Part shown: piece by piece, positions 1 to 7,001 of the stretch | Position numbering within the stretch: the stretch's first letter is position 1 | How the letters are laid out: every line of letters starts with the position of its first letter | Assembly (NCBI GenBank): GCA_024640745.1 | Contig: JAHEEL010000035.1 | Location: 1-14,436 of the forward strand | Origin: Actinomycetes bacterium | GTDB lineage: Bacteria; Actinomycetota; Acidimicrobiia; Spongiisociales; UBA5794 | Length of the DNA: 14,436 bases | Reading direction: 5' to 3' | Notes under the pieces: model-generated | Seen by the model: the letters and a program-made list of their open reading frames with translations, nothing else | Told to the model about the DNA's origin: nothing | Databases searched by the model: none | Translations under genes and position numbers: made by a program

Positions 1-507
1 CCCGGCCGGCACGTCGGTGTGGGGACCGATGTGCCGGTAGAGCTCGCTCATGAATGCCTGGCAGAAGCGCATGACTTCGCAGTCGCTCTTGCCTTTCGGG
101 TCGAAGTCGGACCCGCCCTTACCTCCGCCAAGCGGGAGCGTGGTGAGGGAGTTCTTGAAGACCTGCTCGAACGCAAGGAACTTCAGAACGCCAAGATTGA
201 CGGTGGGATGGAACCGCAAACCGCCCTTGTAGGGTCCGATCGCGCTGTTCATCTCGATGCGGTAGCCCCGGTTCACCTGGACGGTGCCCCCGTCATCGAT
301 CCAGGGAACCCGGAAGATGATGATGCGCTCGGCCTCGACCATGCGATGGAGGATCTTGGCCTCCAGATACTCCGGGTTCCGTTCGAGCGCGGGCCAGACG
401 GACTCGACGACTTCTTGTGCCGCCTGATGGAACTCGTTCTGTGCCGGCGTCCTGGCGACCAGATGGTCCATGAACTCGGCGACGGACTGGTGTTGCACCT
501 CACTCAT
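1..507 (-). CDS. gdhA: NADP-type glutamate dehydrogenase, N-terminal part (truncated by window edge)
   Basis: Catalyses reversible reductive amination of 2-oxoglutarate with ammonia to glutamate in the cytoplasm. The frame is open to the left edge, showing 169 residues. These align by eye with E. coli GdhA from its N-terminus: an EFM-x-HL-x-AR start, the IQ/VQVNRGYRIE region, SAIGPYKGG, LRFHPTVN, LKFLAFEQ-x-FKNSLTTLP, the GGGKGGSDFDPKGKS glycine/lysine substrate loop, and MRFCQAFM-x-ELYRHIG ending in DVPAG. Start chosen at ATG 507 from the family alignment. GAAAGG directly abuts this ATG, so a GTG three codons downstream (498-496), 9 nt from that motif, is an alternative start. It lies 37 bp after the YgeW-like gene in the same direction and probably shares its transcript. 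In this context it could recapture ammonia released by carbamate kinase and the PLP enzymes; that role is inference. The C-terminal NADP-binding domain lies outside the window. Confidence 0.95.
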   Translation of the reverse strand, partial: MSEVQHQSVAEFMDHLVARTPAQNEFHQAAQEVVESVWPALERNPEYLEAKILHRMVEAERIIIFRVPWIDDGGTVQVNRGYRIEMNSAIGPYKGGLRFHPTVNLGVLKFLAFEQVFKNSLTTLPLGGGKGGSDFDPKGKSDCEVMRFCQAFMSELYRHIGPHTDVPAG

Positions 508-540
508 CCTTTCGTGGAGTGATCCAACGAACTGACGATA

Positions 541-559
541 GCGCTCACATCGTGAGCGC
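541..559 (-). terminator. 8-bp hairpin containing the stop codon of the YgeW-like gene
   Basis: GCGCTCAC (541-548) and GTGAGCGC (552-559) are perfect inverted repeats round a 3-nt loop, and the gene's TGA stop (547-545) lies inside the stem. No T-run follows on the transcribed strand, so this may be a weak terminator, an RNA-processing or stability stem, or a small attenuator before gdhA. The structure is seen in the sequence; its function is inferred. Confidence 0.4.
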
Positions 560-1519
560 CATCACCGCCTTCTGTGCGTGGAGACGATTCTCCGCCTGGT
601 CGAACACGCGACTCCATCGGCCGTCGATGACGGCGTCGGCGACCTCGATGTTGCGGTCGGCCGGGAGCGGGTGCATGTAGATGGCGTCCCGATCGGCCAT
701 TTCCATGCGGCGAGGGTCGACGATCCAGTCCTGGTACTTGGCCGAGATCTTGGCGGACTCTTCATGATCCGACGTCGTGAGCATCGAGCCCCATGCCTTG
801 GCGTACACGACGTCGGCGCCCTTCATGCCTTCTTCGAAGTCTTCGACGATCTCGAACGATCCGTGGGCCTCCTTGGCGTTCGCCTCGGCCTGCGCGACGA
901 CGTCCGGCATGAGCTTGAACTCCGGCGGACGGGTGAGGCGGACGTTGGCGCCGTAGCGCGTCATGAGCAGGATCACGCTCTGGGGGACGCTGATCGGCTT
1001 CTGGTAGCTCGCTGCGTAGGCGTAGCTCATGTTGAACGTCAACTTGCGCGGGTCACCCTTCTGCTCGATCACCGTGAGCAGGTCGGCGAGCGCCTGGAAC
1101 GGGTGGAACTGGTCACACTGCATGTTGAGGACCGGAGTGCGGCTGGCTTCCGCGACCGCACGGATGTACTGGTTGCCGATGCCCCAGTCGACCTGGCGGA
1201 TCGCGATACCGTCGTCGTAGCGGCCGAGGATCTCGCCGATCTCCCGCCACGTGTCGCCATGGCCGATCTGCGTGCTCGAGGAGTCGAGGAACATGGCGTG
1301 TCCGCCGAGCTGGGCCATGCCGGCCTCGAAGCTCGCACGGGTGCGGGTGCTCGAGAAGAAGAACAGCATGGCGAGCACCTTGTCGCGCAGCAGCGGATGG
1401 GCCTCACCGAGGGCCCTCCGGCGCTTGAGGTCGAGGGCGACATCGATGATGGTATCGAGCTCGTCCTTGGTCCATTCCTGGGTCGTGATCATGTCACGAC
1501 CGTGCAGATGTGTCTGCAT
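545..1519 (-). CDS. YgeW-like knotted carbamoyltransferase
   Basis: A member of the aspartate/ornithine carbamoyltransferase superfamily, 324 aa. The carbamoyl-phosphate signature SSTRTR (about 56-61), HPFQ (139-142) and HPLPAD (283-288) are present. The N-terminus HLHGRDMITT-x-EWT-x-DEL matches HLHEKDFLLTWEQTPDEL of E. coli YgeW, and KPISVPQ-x-VI-x-LMTRYG (about 174-190) matches KPLSVPQGIIGLMTRFG. This places it nearer YgeW than classical OTC or ATCase. It is shorter than E. coli YgeW (about 396 aa), lacking some N-terminal and internal sequence. The start is ATG 1519, with AAAGGAG 6 nt upstream; a TTG at 1522 is adjacent but less likely. It lies 40 bp after the GntR gene and before gdhA. 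YgeW occurs in E. coli beside purine-degradation genes, and its substrate is not settled. Next to a carbamate kinase, a catabolic direction (ureido compound plus phosphate to carbamoyl phosphate) is likely but inferred. Confidence 0.85.
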   Translation of the reverse strand: MQTHLHGRDMITTQEWTKDELDTIIDVALDLKRRRALGEAHPLLRDKVLAMLFFFSSTRTRASFEAGMAQLGGHAMFLDSSSTQIGHGDTWREIGEILGRYDDGIAIRQVDWGIGNQYIRAVAEASRTPVLNMQCDQFHPFQALADLLTVIEQKGDPRKLTFNMSYAYAASYQKPISVPQSVILLMTRYGANVRLTRPPEFKLMPDVVAQAEANAKEAHGSFEIVEDFEEGMKGADVVYAKAWGSMLTTSDHEESAKISAKYQDWIVDPRRMEMADRDAIYMHPLPADRNIEVADAVIDGRWSRVFDQAENRLHAQKAVMALTM

Positions 1520-1552
1520 CAACTGCTCCTTTGCAGCTCGAAGGCGTGTCGT

Positions 1553-1570
1553 GCGGGGCTCACGCCCCGC
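1553..1570 (-). terminator. 7-bp GC hairpin spanning the GntR stop codon
   Basis: GCGGGGC (1553-1559) and GCCCCGC (1564-1570) form a perfect stem with a 4-nt loop (TCAC), and the GntR gene's TGA (1562-1560) falls in the loop on the coding strand. There is no U-tract. It could reduce read-through into the carbamoyltransferase gene or set relative transcript levels. A similar stop-embedding stem ends the next gene. Confidence 0.35.
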
Positions 1571-2291
1571 TTCTCCTGCGGATGAGCCGGAATCGCAGGA
1601 GGTCGTCGCGGAAGTACGACGTCGCCCTCACGATGGGCTCGTTGTTCTGGTCGAAGCCGATCTCGTCGAATGAGATGGCCAACGTACCGGGCTCAACCCC
1701 GAGGACCCTTGCCGTGTCGGCATCGAGGGACACGGGAATGATCTCCGAGAGGTAGTAGCCGAGGGTGCGGTTGCAGTGGTCTTCGAGGAACTCGTAGACC
1801 GGCATCGCTTCGTCGTCGGCGTACTCGGCGTCGCTGACGATTCGGGTGGGGATGCGATTCACCGTCACCATGACGGGGTTCTGATCTTCGAGAAAGACCT
1901 TCTCGATGACGAGCACGTTCGCGTCGGCGTCGAGGTTCAACGCCTCGCGAGTGGGGGAGTCGGCCGGCCCAACATGGGAGGAAAGCACGCGAACCGACGG
2001 CACGTAGCCGTGGTCCTCGAGCACCTGCTCGTAGGACCAGATCTCTTCGAGCCGCGACCGGATCTGGAGACCCGGCTCGTTGACGAACGTGCCGGCGCCC
2101 TGGCGGCGGTAGATGGTGCCCTCGTGTTCGAGGCGGCTGAGGGCATCGCGGACTGTGGTCCGGCTCACGCCGAGGTCGGCCGCCAGCTCGGTCTCTGGCG
2201 GGATGCGCCCACCCGCGAACTCGTCCCTGACGATTCGCTCTTTGATATGCGCCTTCACCTGATCGGTGAGCGATGGATTGCGCGTGATCAT
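1560..2291 (-). CDS. GntR-family transcriptional regulator, HutC/UTRA type
   Basis: Cytoplasmic DNA-binding regulator of 243 aa. A winged helix-turn-helix covers about residues 8-70, with ETELAADLGVSRTTVRDALS as the recognition region and RQGAGTFV as the wing. The rest resembles a UTRA ligand-binding domain: SYEQVLEDHGY, an E/DQNPVMVTVNRIP-type strand, MPVYEFLEDH, and an ISFDE-IGFDQNNEPIV-x-A-x-SYFR-x-D end, all usual in HutC-like proteins. The reading frame reaches back to ATG 2321, but I prefer ATG 2291. It has AGGA 6 nt upstream, gives a family-like N-terminus (NPSLTDQVKAHI), and a good -10 box lies over the upstream ATG. It faces the ATCase-like gene and is first in the leftward operon, so it probably represses both arms and itself, releasing on binding a pathway metabolite (inference). 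Confidence 0.92.
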   Translation of the reverse strand: MITRNPSLTDQVKAHIKERIVRDEFAGGRIPPETELAADLGVSRTTVRDALSRLEHEGTIYRRQGAGTFVNEPGLQIRSRLEEIWSYEQVLEDHGYVPSVRVLSSHVGPADSPTREALNLDADANVLVIEKVFLEDQNPVMVTVNRIPTRIVSDAEYADDEAMPVYEFLEDHCNRTLGYYLSEIIPVSLDADTARVLGVEPGTLAISFDEIGFDQNNEPIVRATSYFRDDLLRFRLIRRRSGA

Positions 2292-2318
2292 TTGGGATCC
2301 TGACTGGCGTACGGTGAT

Positions 2319-2350
2319 CATATCGTACTATGGTATGACCAATCTACCAA
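2319..2350. promoter_or_regulatory. Divergent control region: leftward promoter and candidate GntR operator
   Basis: On the minus strand TTGGTA (2350-2345) and TACGAT (2327-2322) are 17 nt apart, a good sigma-70-like promoter for the GntR gene when it starts at 2291. An imperfect 19-bp dyad (CATATC...GGTATG, 2319-2337, 7 of 9 symmetric pairs) covers this -10 box. A second inverted repeat, TGGTA-N9-TACCA, lies at 2331-2349. TACTAT (2326-2331) or TATGGT (2329-2334) could serve as the rightward -10, without a convincing -35. The overlap of dyads and promoter suits autoregulation by the adjacent GntR protein; the regulator assignment is inferred. Confidence 0.5.
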
Positions 2351-2372
2351 GCCGAGCCTCAGGAGGGCACAC

Positions 2373-3323
2373 ATGCGCAGTTTCGCCGGACGGGATATCC
2401 TTTCACTGAAGGACTTCGAACGGAACGAGTTCTTCCACCTCTTCGAGATCGCCGATCGCCTCGAGCCGATTGCCCGCGAGCGCCGCAATACCGATCTCCT
2501 CAAGCACAAGACGCTGGTGACCGCGTTCTACCAGCCTTCGACCCGCACCCGACTCGCTCACGAAGCGGCCATGCATCGCCTCGGCGGCGCCGTGACCGGC
2601 TTCTCCGACGCCAAGATGACGCGTGCCGGCGACTTCTACCAGGAGTCGATCAAGGACACCGTCCACATGCTCGAGTACTACGGCGACGTCATCGTGATGC
2701 GTCACTTCGACCAGGGTGCACCCCATGAGGCCGCCAGGTGGTCGTCCGTCCCCGTCATCAACGGTGGCGACGGCTGGGGCGAGCACCCGACCCAGATCCT
2801 CACCGACCTCTACACGATCACCAAGGAGATGGGCTCGGTCGACGGCAAGTCGTTCCTCGCCGTTGGCGACCATCGGATGCGCACCATGCACTCGCTTGGA
2901 TATGCGCTTTCGCAATTCGATGCCGAGATGATCATCCTGGCCCCGGAAGAGATGTCGCCACTCCCCGAGTTCCTCGCCGAGCTCGACGAGAAGGGCACCA
3001 ACTACCGCATCATCGATCACATCGATGAGGCCATCGCCGAGGCAGACGTCATCTACATGGAGCCGGTCGTCCAGCCCGACTACACCCAGGCCCGACAGGA
3101 GAAGCAGGAGGTGTATGCACACACCGCGGCCAACTATCAGGTGACCTCAGAGGTCATGAAGAGGGCCAAGGGCAGTTCCATCATCCTCCACTCTCTCCCG
3201 CGTCGTGACGAGCTCCTTCCGGAGGTCGACGACTCCCGGCATGCCCGCTACTGGCAGGAGGCCTACAACGGCGTCGTCATGCGCATGGCCCTCCTGTCGT
3301 CCGTCCTGGGAGCGTGGGAGTAA
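2373..3323 (+). CDS. Aspartate-carbamoyltransferase-like enzyme with altered amino-substrate site
   Basis: A cytoplasmic carbamoyltransferase of 316 aa whose whole length aligns by eye with the E. coli ATCase catalytic chain. Conserved features are PSTRTR (55-60, carbamoyl phosphate), VMRH (R110, equivalent to R105), NGGDGWGEHPTQ (HPTQ 138-141), R-TMHSL (R170, equivalent to R167) and HSLPRRDE (273-280). Differences matter. The loop that gives Ser80 and Lys84 in ATCase (AKMTRAGDFYQ, about 80-90) has no lysine at the equivalent place. The aspartate-binding TRVQ (R229/Q231) is replaced by EPVVQ (230-234). HPLPR is HSLPR. So the fold and phosphate site look intact, but aspartate is doubtful as the substrate. 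ATG 2373 has AGGAGGG about 5 nt upstream. It is first in the rightward operon and overlaps the carbamate kinase gene (TAATG), which favours a catabolic carbamoyl-phosphate-forming role. Biosynthetic PyrB is the alternative, but no pyrimidine gene is nearby. Confidence 0.88.
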   Translation: MRSFAGRDILSLKDFERNEFFHLFEIADRLEPIARERRNTDLLKHKTLVTAFYQPSTRTRLAHEAAMHRLGGAVTGFSDAKMTRAGDFYQESIKDTVHMLEYYGDVIVMRHFDQGAPHEAARWSSVPVINGGDGWGEHPTQILTDLYTITKEMGSVDGKSFLAVGDHRMRTMHSLGYALSQFDAEMIILAPEEMSPLPEFLAELDEKGTNYRIIDHIDEAIAEADVIYMEPVVQPDYTQARQEKQEVYAHTAANYQVTSEVMKRAKGSSIILHSLPRRDELLPEVDDSRHARYWQEAYNGVVMRMALLSSVLGAWE

Positions 3324-4264
3324 TGCCGCGGCTCGTCATTGCCATCGGCGGCAACTCGCTGATCCCCGACGCCGAGCACGAGTCGGTGCAGGACCAGTAT
3401 CTCGCAGCGGCGGAGACCGACGACCACATCGCCTCGCTCGTCGAGGCGGGGTGGGATGTCGCGATCTCACACGGCAACGGCCCGCAGGTGGGGTTCATCC
3501 TGCGACGGTCCGAGATGTCGAGCAGCGAGCTCCACGAGGTTCCACTCGATTTCTGCGGGGCCGATACCCAAGGCGCAATCGGCTACATGCTGCAGCAGAA
3601 CTTGGTCAACGACTTTCGTCAGCGCGGCATTGCCAAGAACGTGGCAACGGTCGTCACGCAAGTCGAGGTCGACGCCATCGATCCGGCGTTCGCCAATCCG
3701 AGCAAACCGATCGGCTCGTTCATGGACGAGGCGGAGGCGAAGCGACGGCAGGATGAGGAAGGCTGGGATATCCGTGAGGACGACGGCCGCGGCTGGCGGC
3801 GCGTCGTTGCTTCACCGCAACCGATGCGCATCGTCGAGCTCGAGGTCATCCGTGACCTCCTCGACGCCGGCGTCGTGACGATTGCGGTGGGCGGCGGGGG
3901 CATCCCCGTCGTCACGAACGCAGACGGCGATCTCGTGGGCATTGCCGCGGTGATCGACAAGGACCTCGCCTCGGCCCTCCTGGCCGGACAGGTCAACGCC
4001 GATCTCCTGCTGATCTCCACGGCGGTCGAACAGGTCGCACTCAACTTCGGTACACCGGAACAGGAGTGGGTCGATCAGCTCACGCTCGACGAGGTGAAGC
4101 AGTACCTCGCCGAGGGCGGTCACTTCGCCGAGGGATCGATGGCGCCGAAGATGCGTGCGGTCGTCCAGTTCCTGGAGGCCGGAGGCACCGAAGCGCTCAT
4201 CACGAATCCGGAGAACCTCGAACGCGCCATGGCCGGTGAGACCGGCACCAGGATCGTTCGATGA
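3323..4264 (+). CDS. arcC: Carbamate kinase
   Basis: Transfers phosphate from carbamoyl phosphate to ADP, giving ATP and carbamate, which decays to CO2 and ammonia. The protein is 313 aa, the usual size. Family motifs in order: AIGGNSL (7-13), SHGNGPQVG (49-57), GADTQGAIGYM (79-89), NPSKPIGSF (125-133), GWRRVVASPQP (157-167), a GGGGIPVV nucleotide loop (190-197), VIDKDLAS (210-217) and HFAEGSMAPK near residue 280. The start is ATG 3323, overlapping the upstream stop as TAATG; a GTG at 3314 lies inside the preceding gene and is unlikely. The next gene overlaps the end as ATGA (4261-4264), so three genes are probably translationally coupled. Carbamate kinase beside carbamoyltransferases is the hallmark of fermentative or catabolic use of ureido compounds, as in the deiminase and allantoin/oxamate pathways. 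No arginine or agmatine deiminase is visible here. The symbol denotes the family; the local name could differ. Confidence 0.95.
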   Translation: MPRLVIAIGGNSLIPDAEHESVQDQYLAAAETDDHIASLVEAGWDVAISHGNGPQVGFILRRSEMSSSELHEVPLDFCGADTQGAIGYMLQQNLVNDFRQRGIAKNVATVVTQVEVDAIDPAFANPSKPIGSFMDEAEAKRRQDEEGWDIREDDGRGWRRVVASPQPMRIVELEVIRDLLDAGVVTIAVGGGGIPVVTNADGDLVGIAAVIDKDLASALLAGQVNADLLLISTAVEQVALNFGTPEQEWVDQLTLDEVKQYLAEGGHFAEGSMAPKMRAVVQFLEAGGTEALITNPENLERAMAGETGTRIVR

Positions 4265-5514
4265 CGAATGTCGTCGGGCTCAGATGTGTGATTTGTGGCG
4301 AGAAGTACCCGGCGGATTTCGCCGGGTACGTCTGCCCGGACCACGGCGACGAGGGCATCCTCGACGTCGAGTACGACTACGACCGAATCGGCCGGACGTT
4401 CACGAAGGAGTCGCTCGCAGCGAACCCCGATCGCACCATGTGGCGCTACCGGCCACTGCTCCCGATTGCCGACGATGCGGCGGTGCCGCCGCTCACCGTC
4501 GGCGGCACGCCAATGTACGACGCTCCGGTGCTGGGCGAAGAGGTGGGCGTGGCCGGGGTCTGGGTCAAGGACGAAGGGCGGGAGCCGACCGCCTCGCTCA
4601 AGGACCGGGCTTCGGCCATGGCCGTCGTCAAGGCACAGGAGCGCGGTGCAGACGTCGTGACGACCGCGTCGACCGGCAATGCCGCAGCGGCGCTTTCCGG
4701 GATCTCGGCGAGCGTCGGACAGCGCAACGTCATCTTTGTGCCGGCATCGGCGCCGGAAGCCAAGATCGCCCAGTTGCTCGCGTACGGTTCGACCGTGGCG
4801 CTGGTCAACGGCACCTACGGTGATGCGTTCGATCTCTGCATGGCGGCGTCGGCCGAGTACGGGTGGTACAACCGCAACACCGGCTACAACCCGTACATGA
4901 CCGAAGGCAAGAAGACGGCTGGGCTCGAGATCCTCGAGGACCTGGGCTGGGAAGCCCCCGACGCGATCTTCGTGAGCGTTGGAGACGGCTCGATCATCGG
5001 CGGCGTGCACAAGGCGATGAAGGATGCGATGGCGCTCGGATGGATCGACCGGATGCCGCGCATCTTCGGGATCCAGTCCGCAGGCAGCGACTACCTCGTT
5101 CAGGCGTTCGAGAACGGCGAGGACGTGCTCACGAAGGCGCCGATCGCTGCCGACACCGTGGCCGACTCGATCAGTGCCGACCTGCCGCGCGACCGTATCA
5201 AGGCGATGGCGGCGGTCACCGAAACCGGAGGAGCGTATCTGCGCGTCTCCGACGATGAGATCCTTGCGGCCGTCCCGACGATGGCCCGGGGATCGGGCGT
5301 GTTCGCCGAGCCGGCGGGAGCGACGCCCTACGCAGGCCTGGTTGCCGCCGTGGAACGCGGACTCGTCGGATCCGACGACCGGGTTGTGCTCCTCGCGACG
5401 GGGAGCGGGCTCAAGGATGTTCCCTCCGCGCTGAAGGCCGTTGCCGCCGCCGGCACCGAGCCGATGCGTGTCGACCCCAACCTCGAAGCTCTCAAAGCAG
5501 CCCTCGACAACTGA
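4261..5514 (+). CDS. Threonine-synthase-like PLP enzyme with N-terminal zinc ribbon
   Basis: A fold-type II PLP enzyme of 417 aa. A short Zn-ribbon-like start (C9-x2-C12, C25, H28 in CPDHG) precedes the catalytic core, as in archaeal-type ThrC proteins. Then follow GGTPM (81-85), TASLKDRAS with the probable Schiff-base Lys114, the substrate/phosphate loop TTASTGNAAAAL (about 134-145), KIAQLLAYG, and a C-terminal TGSGLKDVP like ThrC's TGxGLKDP. The usual SFKDR is SLKDR. It overlaps carbamate kinase by 4 nt (ATGA) and is followed 14 nt later by another PLP enzyme. True threonine synthase is possible, but no homoserine pathway gene is adjacent. Placement in a carbamoyltransferase/kinase operon suggests beta- or gamma-elimination or replacement on the amino acid released by decarbamoylation, for example a 2,3-diaminopropionate-like compound (inference by analogy with YgeX beside YgeW). 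Confidence 0.85.
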   Translation: MTNVVGLRCVICGEKYPADFAGYVCPDHGDEGILDVEYDYDRIGRTFTKESLAANPDRTMWRYRPLLPIADDAAVPPLTVGGTPMYDAPVLGEEVGVAGVWVKDEGREPTASLKDRASAMAVVKAQERGADVVTTASTGNAAAALSGISASVGQRNVIFVPASAPEAKIAQLLAYGSTVALVNGTYGDAFDLCMAASAEYGWYNRNTGYNPYMTEGKKTAGLEILEDLGWEAPDAIFVSVGDGSIIGGVHKAMKDAMALGWIDRMPRIFGIQSAGSDYLVQAFENGEDVLTKAPIAADTVADSISADLPRDRIKAMAAVTETGGAYLRVSDDEILAAVPTMARGSGVFAEPAGATPYAGLVAAVERGLVGSDDRVVLLATGSGLKDVPSALKAVAAAGTEPMRVDPNLEALKAALDN

Positions 5515-5528
5515 AAGGACCACTGGTC

Positions 5529-6989
5529 ATGATCGACCTCACCGTCAACGAAGCCGTCCTCGACTCCGCCGTCCGGCGCGCCAGTGAGCGTGACTTCAAG
5601 ATCCCCACGTTCAAGCAGATGAGGGATCCGAGCCTCGTTCCCGACGACGTCAAGCGACAGCTTGCAGACGTCGGTCTTTGGGATCTGAATCCGCTCAATC
5701 TCTACCGGATCACCTGGCACAACGAGCCGGTACCTTCCGGCGGTGGGTTTGGCGGTGTCAACTACCTGGAGATTCCACCCGAGATCAGCGGCGTCGATGC
5801 CCGAATCGTCATGCTCGAGGGGAAGTGGTTCCCCACCGGTGCCCACAAGGTCGGTGCCGCCTTCGGGTGCCTCGCCCCGCGCTTGGTCAGCGGTCAGTTC
5901 GACCCGGTCACGCAAAAAGCGGTCTGGCCGTCGACGGGCAACTACTGCCGCGGCGGTGCGTACGACTCGAATCTGCTCGCGTGCGAATCGATCGCCATCC
6001 TTCCCGAGGGCATGAGCGCCGAGCGGTTCCGCTGGCTCGAGAGCGTGGCCGGTGAAATCATCAAGACCCCCGGCAGCGAGTCGAACGTCAAGGAGATCTT
6101 CGACAAGTGCAACGAATTGCGCGTTTCCGGCGAAGACCTCGTCATCTTCAACCAGTTCGACGAGTTTGGGAACTACCTCTGGCACTACTCCGTCACCGGG
6201 CCGGCCATGGTGGAGGTGCTCAACGAAGTGATGGGGGAGAACGACCGGTTCGCAGGCGTGACGCTGGCTACCGGCTCGGCGGGAACGATTGGATCTGGCG
6301 ACTACCTGAAGCAGATCTATCCCAACGCGAAGATCGCCGCCGGCGAAGCAACCGAGTGCCCAACGATGCTCCTGAACGGATTCGGCGAGCACCGGATCGA
6401 AGGCATCGGCGACAAGCACATCCCATGGATCCACAACGTGCGGAACACGGACATGGCGATCGCGATCGACGATGAGGCCTCGATCAGCCTGATCCGGCTG
6501 TTCAACGAGCCTGCCGGGCACGCGTATCTTGCCGACCAGGGCGTGTCCGCTGAGTTCATCGAGAAGCTTCCGCTGCTCGGCATCTCCTGTGTTGCGAACA
6601 TGCTGATGGCAATCAAGTTCGCGAAGTTCTACGAACTGACCGGGAACGACGTGGTGATGACGGTTGCGACCGACTCGATGGAGATGTACGAATCGCGACT
6701 CGCCGAGCTGAACGAGGAGCGCGGCGCGTTCACCGCCCTCGACGCCGCAGCGGCCTATCACCGCTTCTTGATGGGGCAGAGCCTCGCCAACGTGCAAGAG
6801 CTGGGCTACTACGACAAGAAGCGGATCCACAACCTGAAGTACTACACCTGGGTCGAGCAACAGGGCAAGACCTACGAGGAGATCCAGGCGCAGTGGTACG
6901 ACCCGGACTACTGGACCGCCATCCAGGCGATGGCCGACCCGATCGACGAGATGATCGAGGCATTCAATGCGAAAGTCGAGGCCTCGTAG
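5529..6989 (+). CDS. Fold-type II PLP-dependent enzyme (cysteine synthase/TrpB-like), substrate unknown
   Basis: A 486-aa cytoplasmic protein related to the tryptophan synthase beta / cysteine synthase superfamily. PTGAHKVGAAFG (102-113) holds the likely PLP lysine, Lys107. PSTGNYCRGGAYDSNL (134-149) resembles the Asn-containing substrate loop, and ATGSAGTIGSGDYLK (247-261) is a glycine-rich phosphate-binding loop. It is longer than cysteine synthases (about 300-320 aa), with N- and C-terminal extensions; the C-terminal 80 residues are charged and aromatic-rich. Start ATG 5529 with AAAGGA (5514-5519) 9 nt upstream; the SD overlaps the previous gene's stop. It ends the rightward operon, before a long hairpin. 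Beside the threonine-synthase-like gene it may form a hetero-oligomer or do a consecutive step. I recognise the superfamily only; a lyase or ammonia-lyase acting on the decarbamoylated product is inference. Confidence 0.82.
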   Translation: MIDLTVNEAVLDSAVRRASERDFKIPTFKQMRDPSLVPDDVKRQLADVGLWDLNPLNLYRITWHNEPVPSGGGFGGVNYLEIPPEISGVDARIVMLEGKWFPTGAHKVGAAFGCLAPRLVSGQFDPVTQKAVWPSTGNYCRGGAYDSNLLACESIAILPEGMSAERFRWLESVAGEIIKTPGSESNVKEIFDKCNELRVSGEDLVIFNQFDEFGNYLWHYSVTGPAMVEVLNEVMGENDRFAGVTLATGSAGTIGSGDYLKQIYPNAKIAAGEATECPTMLLNGFGEHRIEGIGDKHIPWIHNVRNTDMAIAIDDEASISLIRLFNEPAGHAYLADQGVSAEFIEKLPLLGISCVANMLMAIKFAKFYELTGNDVVMTVATDSMEMYESRLAELNEERGAFTALDAAAAYHRFLMGQSLANVQELGYYDKKRIHNLKYYTWVEQQGKTYEEIQAQWYDPDYWTAIQAMADPIDEMIEAFNAKVEAS

Positions 6990-7001
6990 GGCGGGCAGGG
7001 A

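Noticed and set aside
578..1585. 335-codon plus-strand frame
   Set aside because: Shadow of the YgeW-like gene, which has clear STRTR and HPLP motifs on the other strand.
2292..2321. Upstream GntR start at 2321
   Set aside because: No SD precedes it and a good -10 box lies immediately over it, whereas ATG 2291 has AGGA at 6 nt.
4120..5523. 467-codon minus-strand frame
   Set aside because: Antisense to the threonine-synthase-like gene, with no recognisable motif and the composition of a frame shadow.
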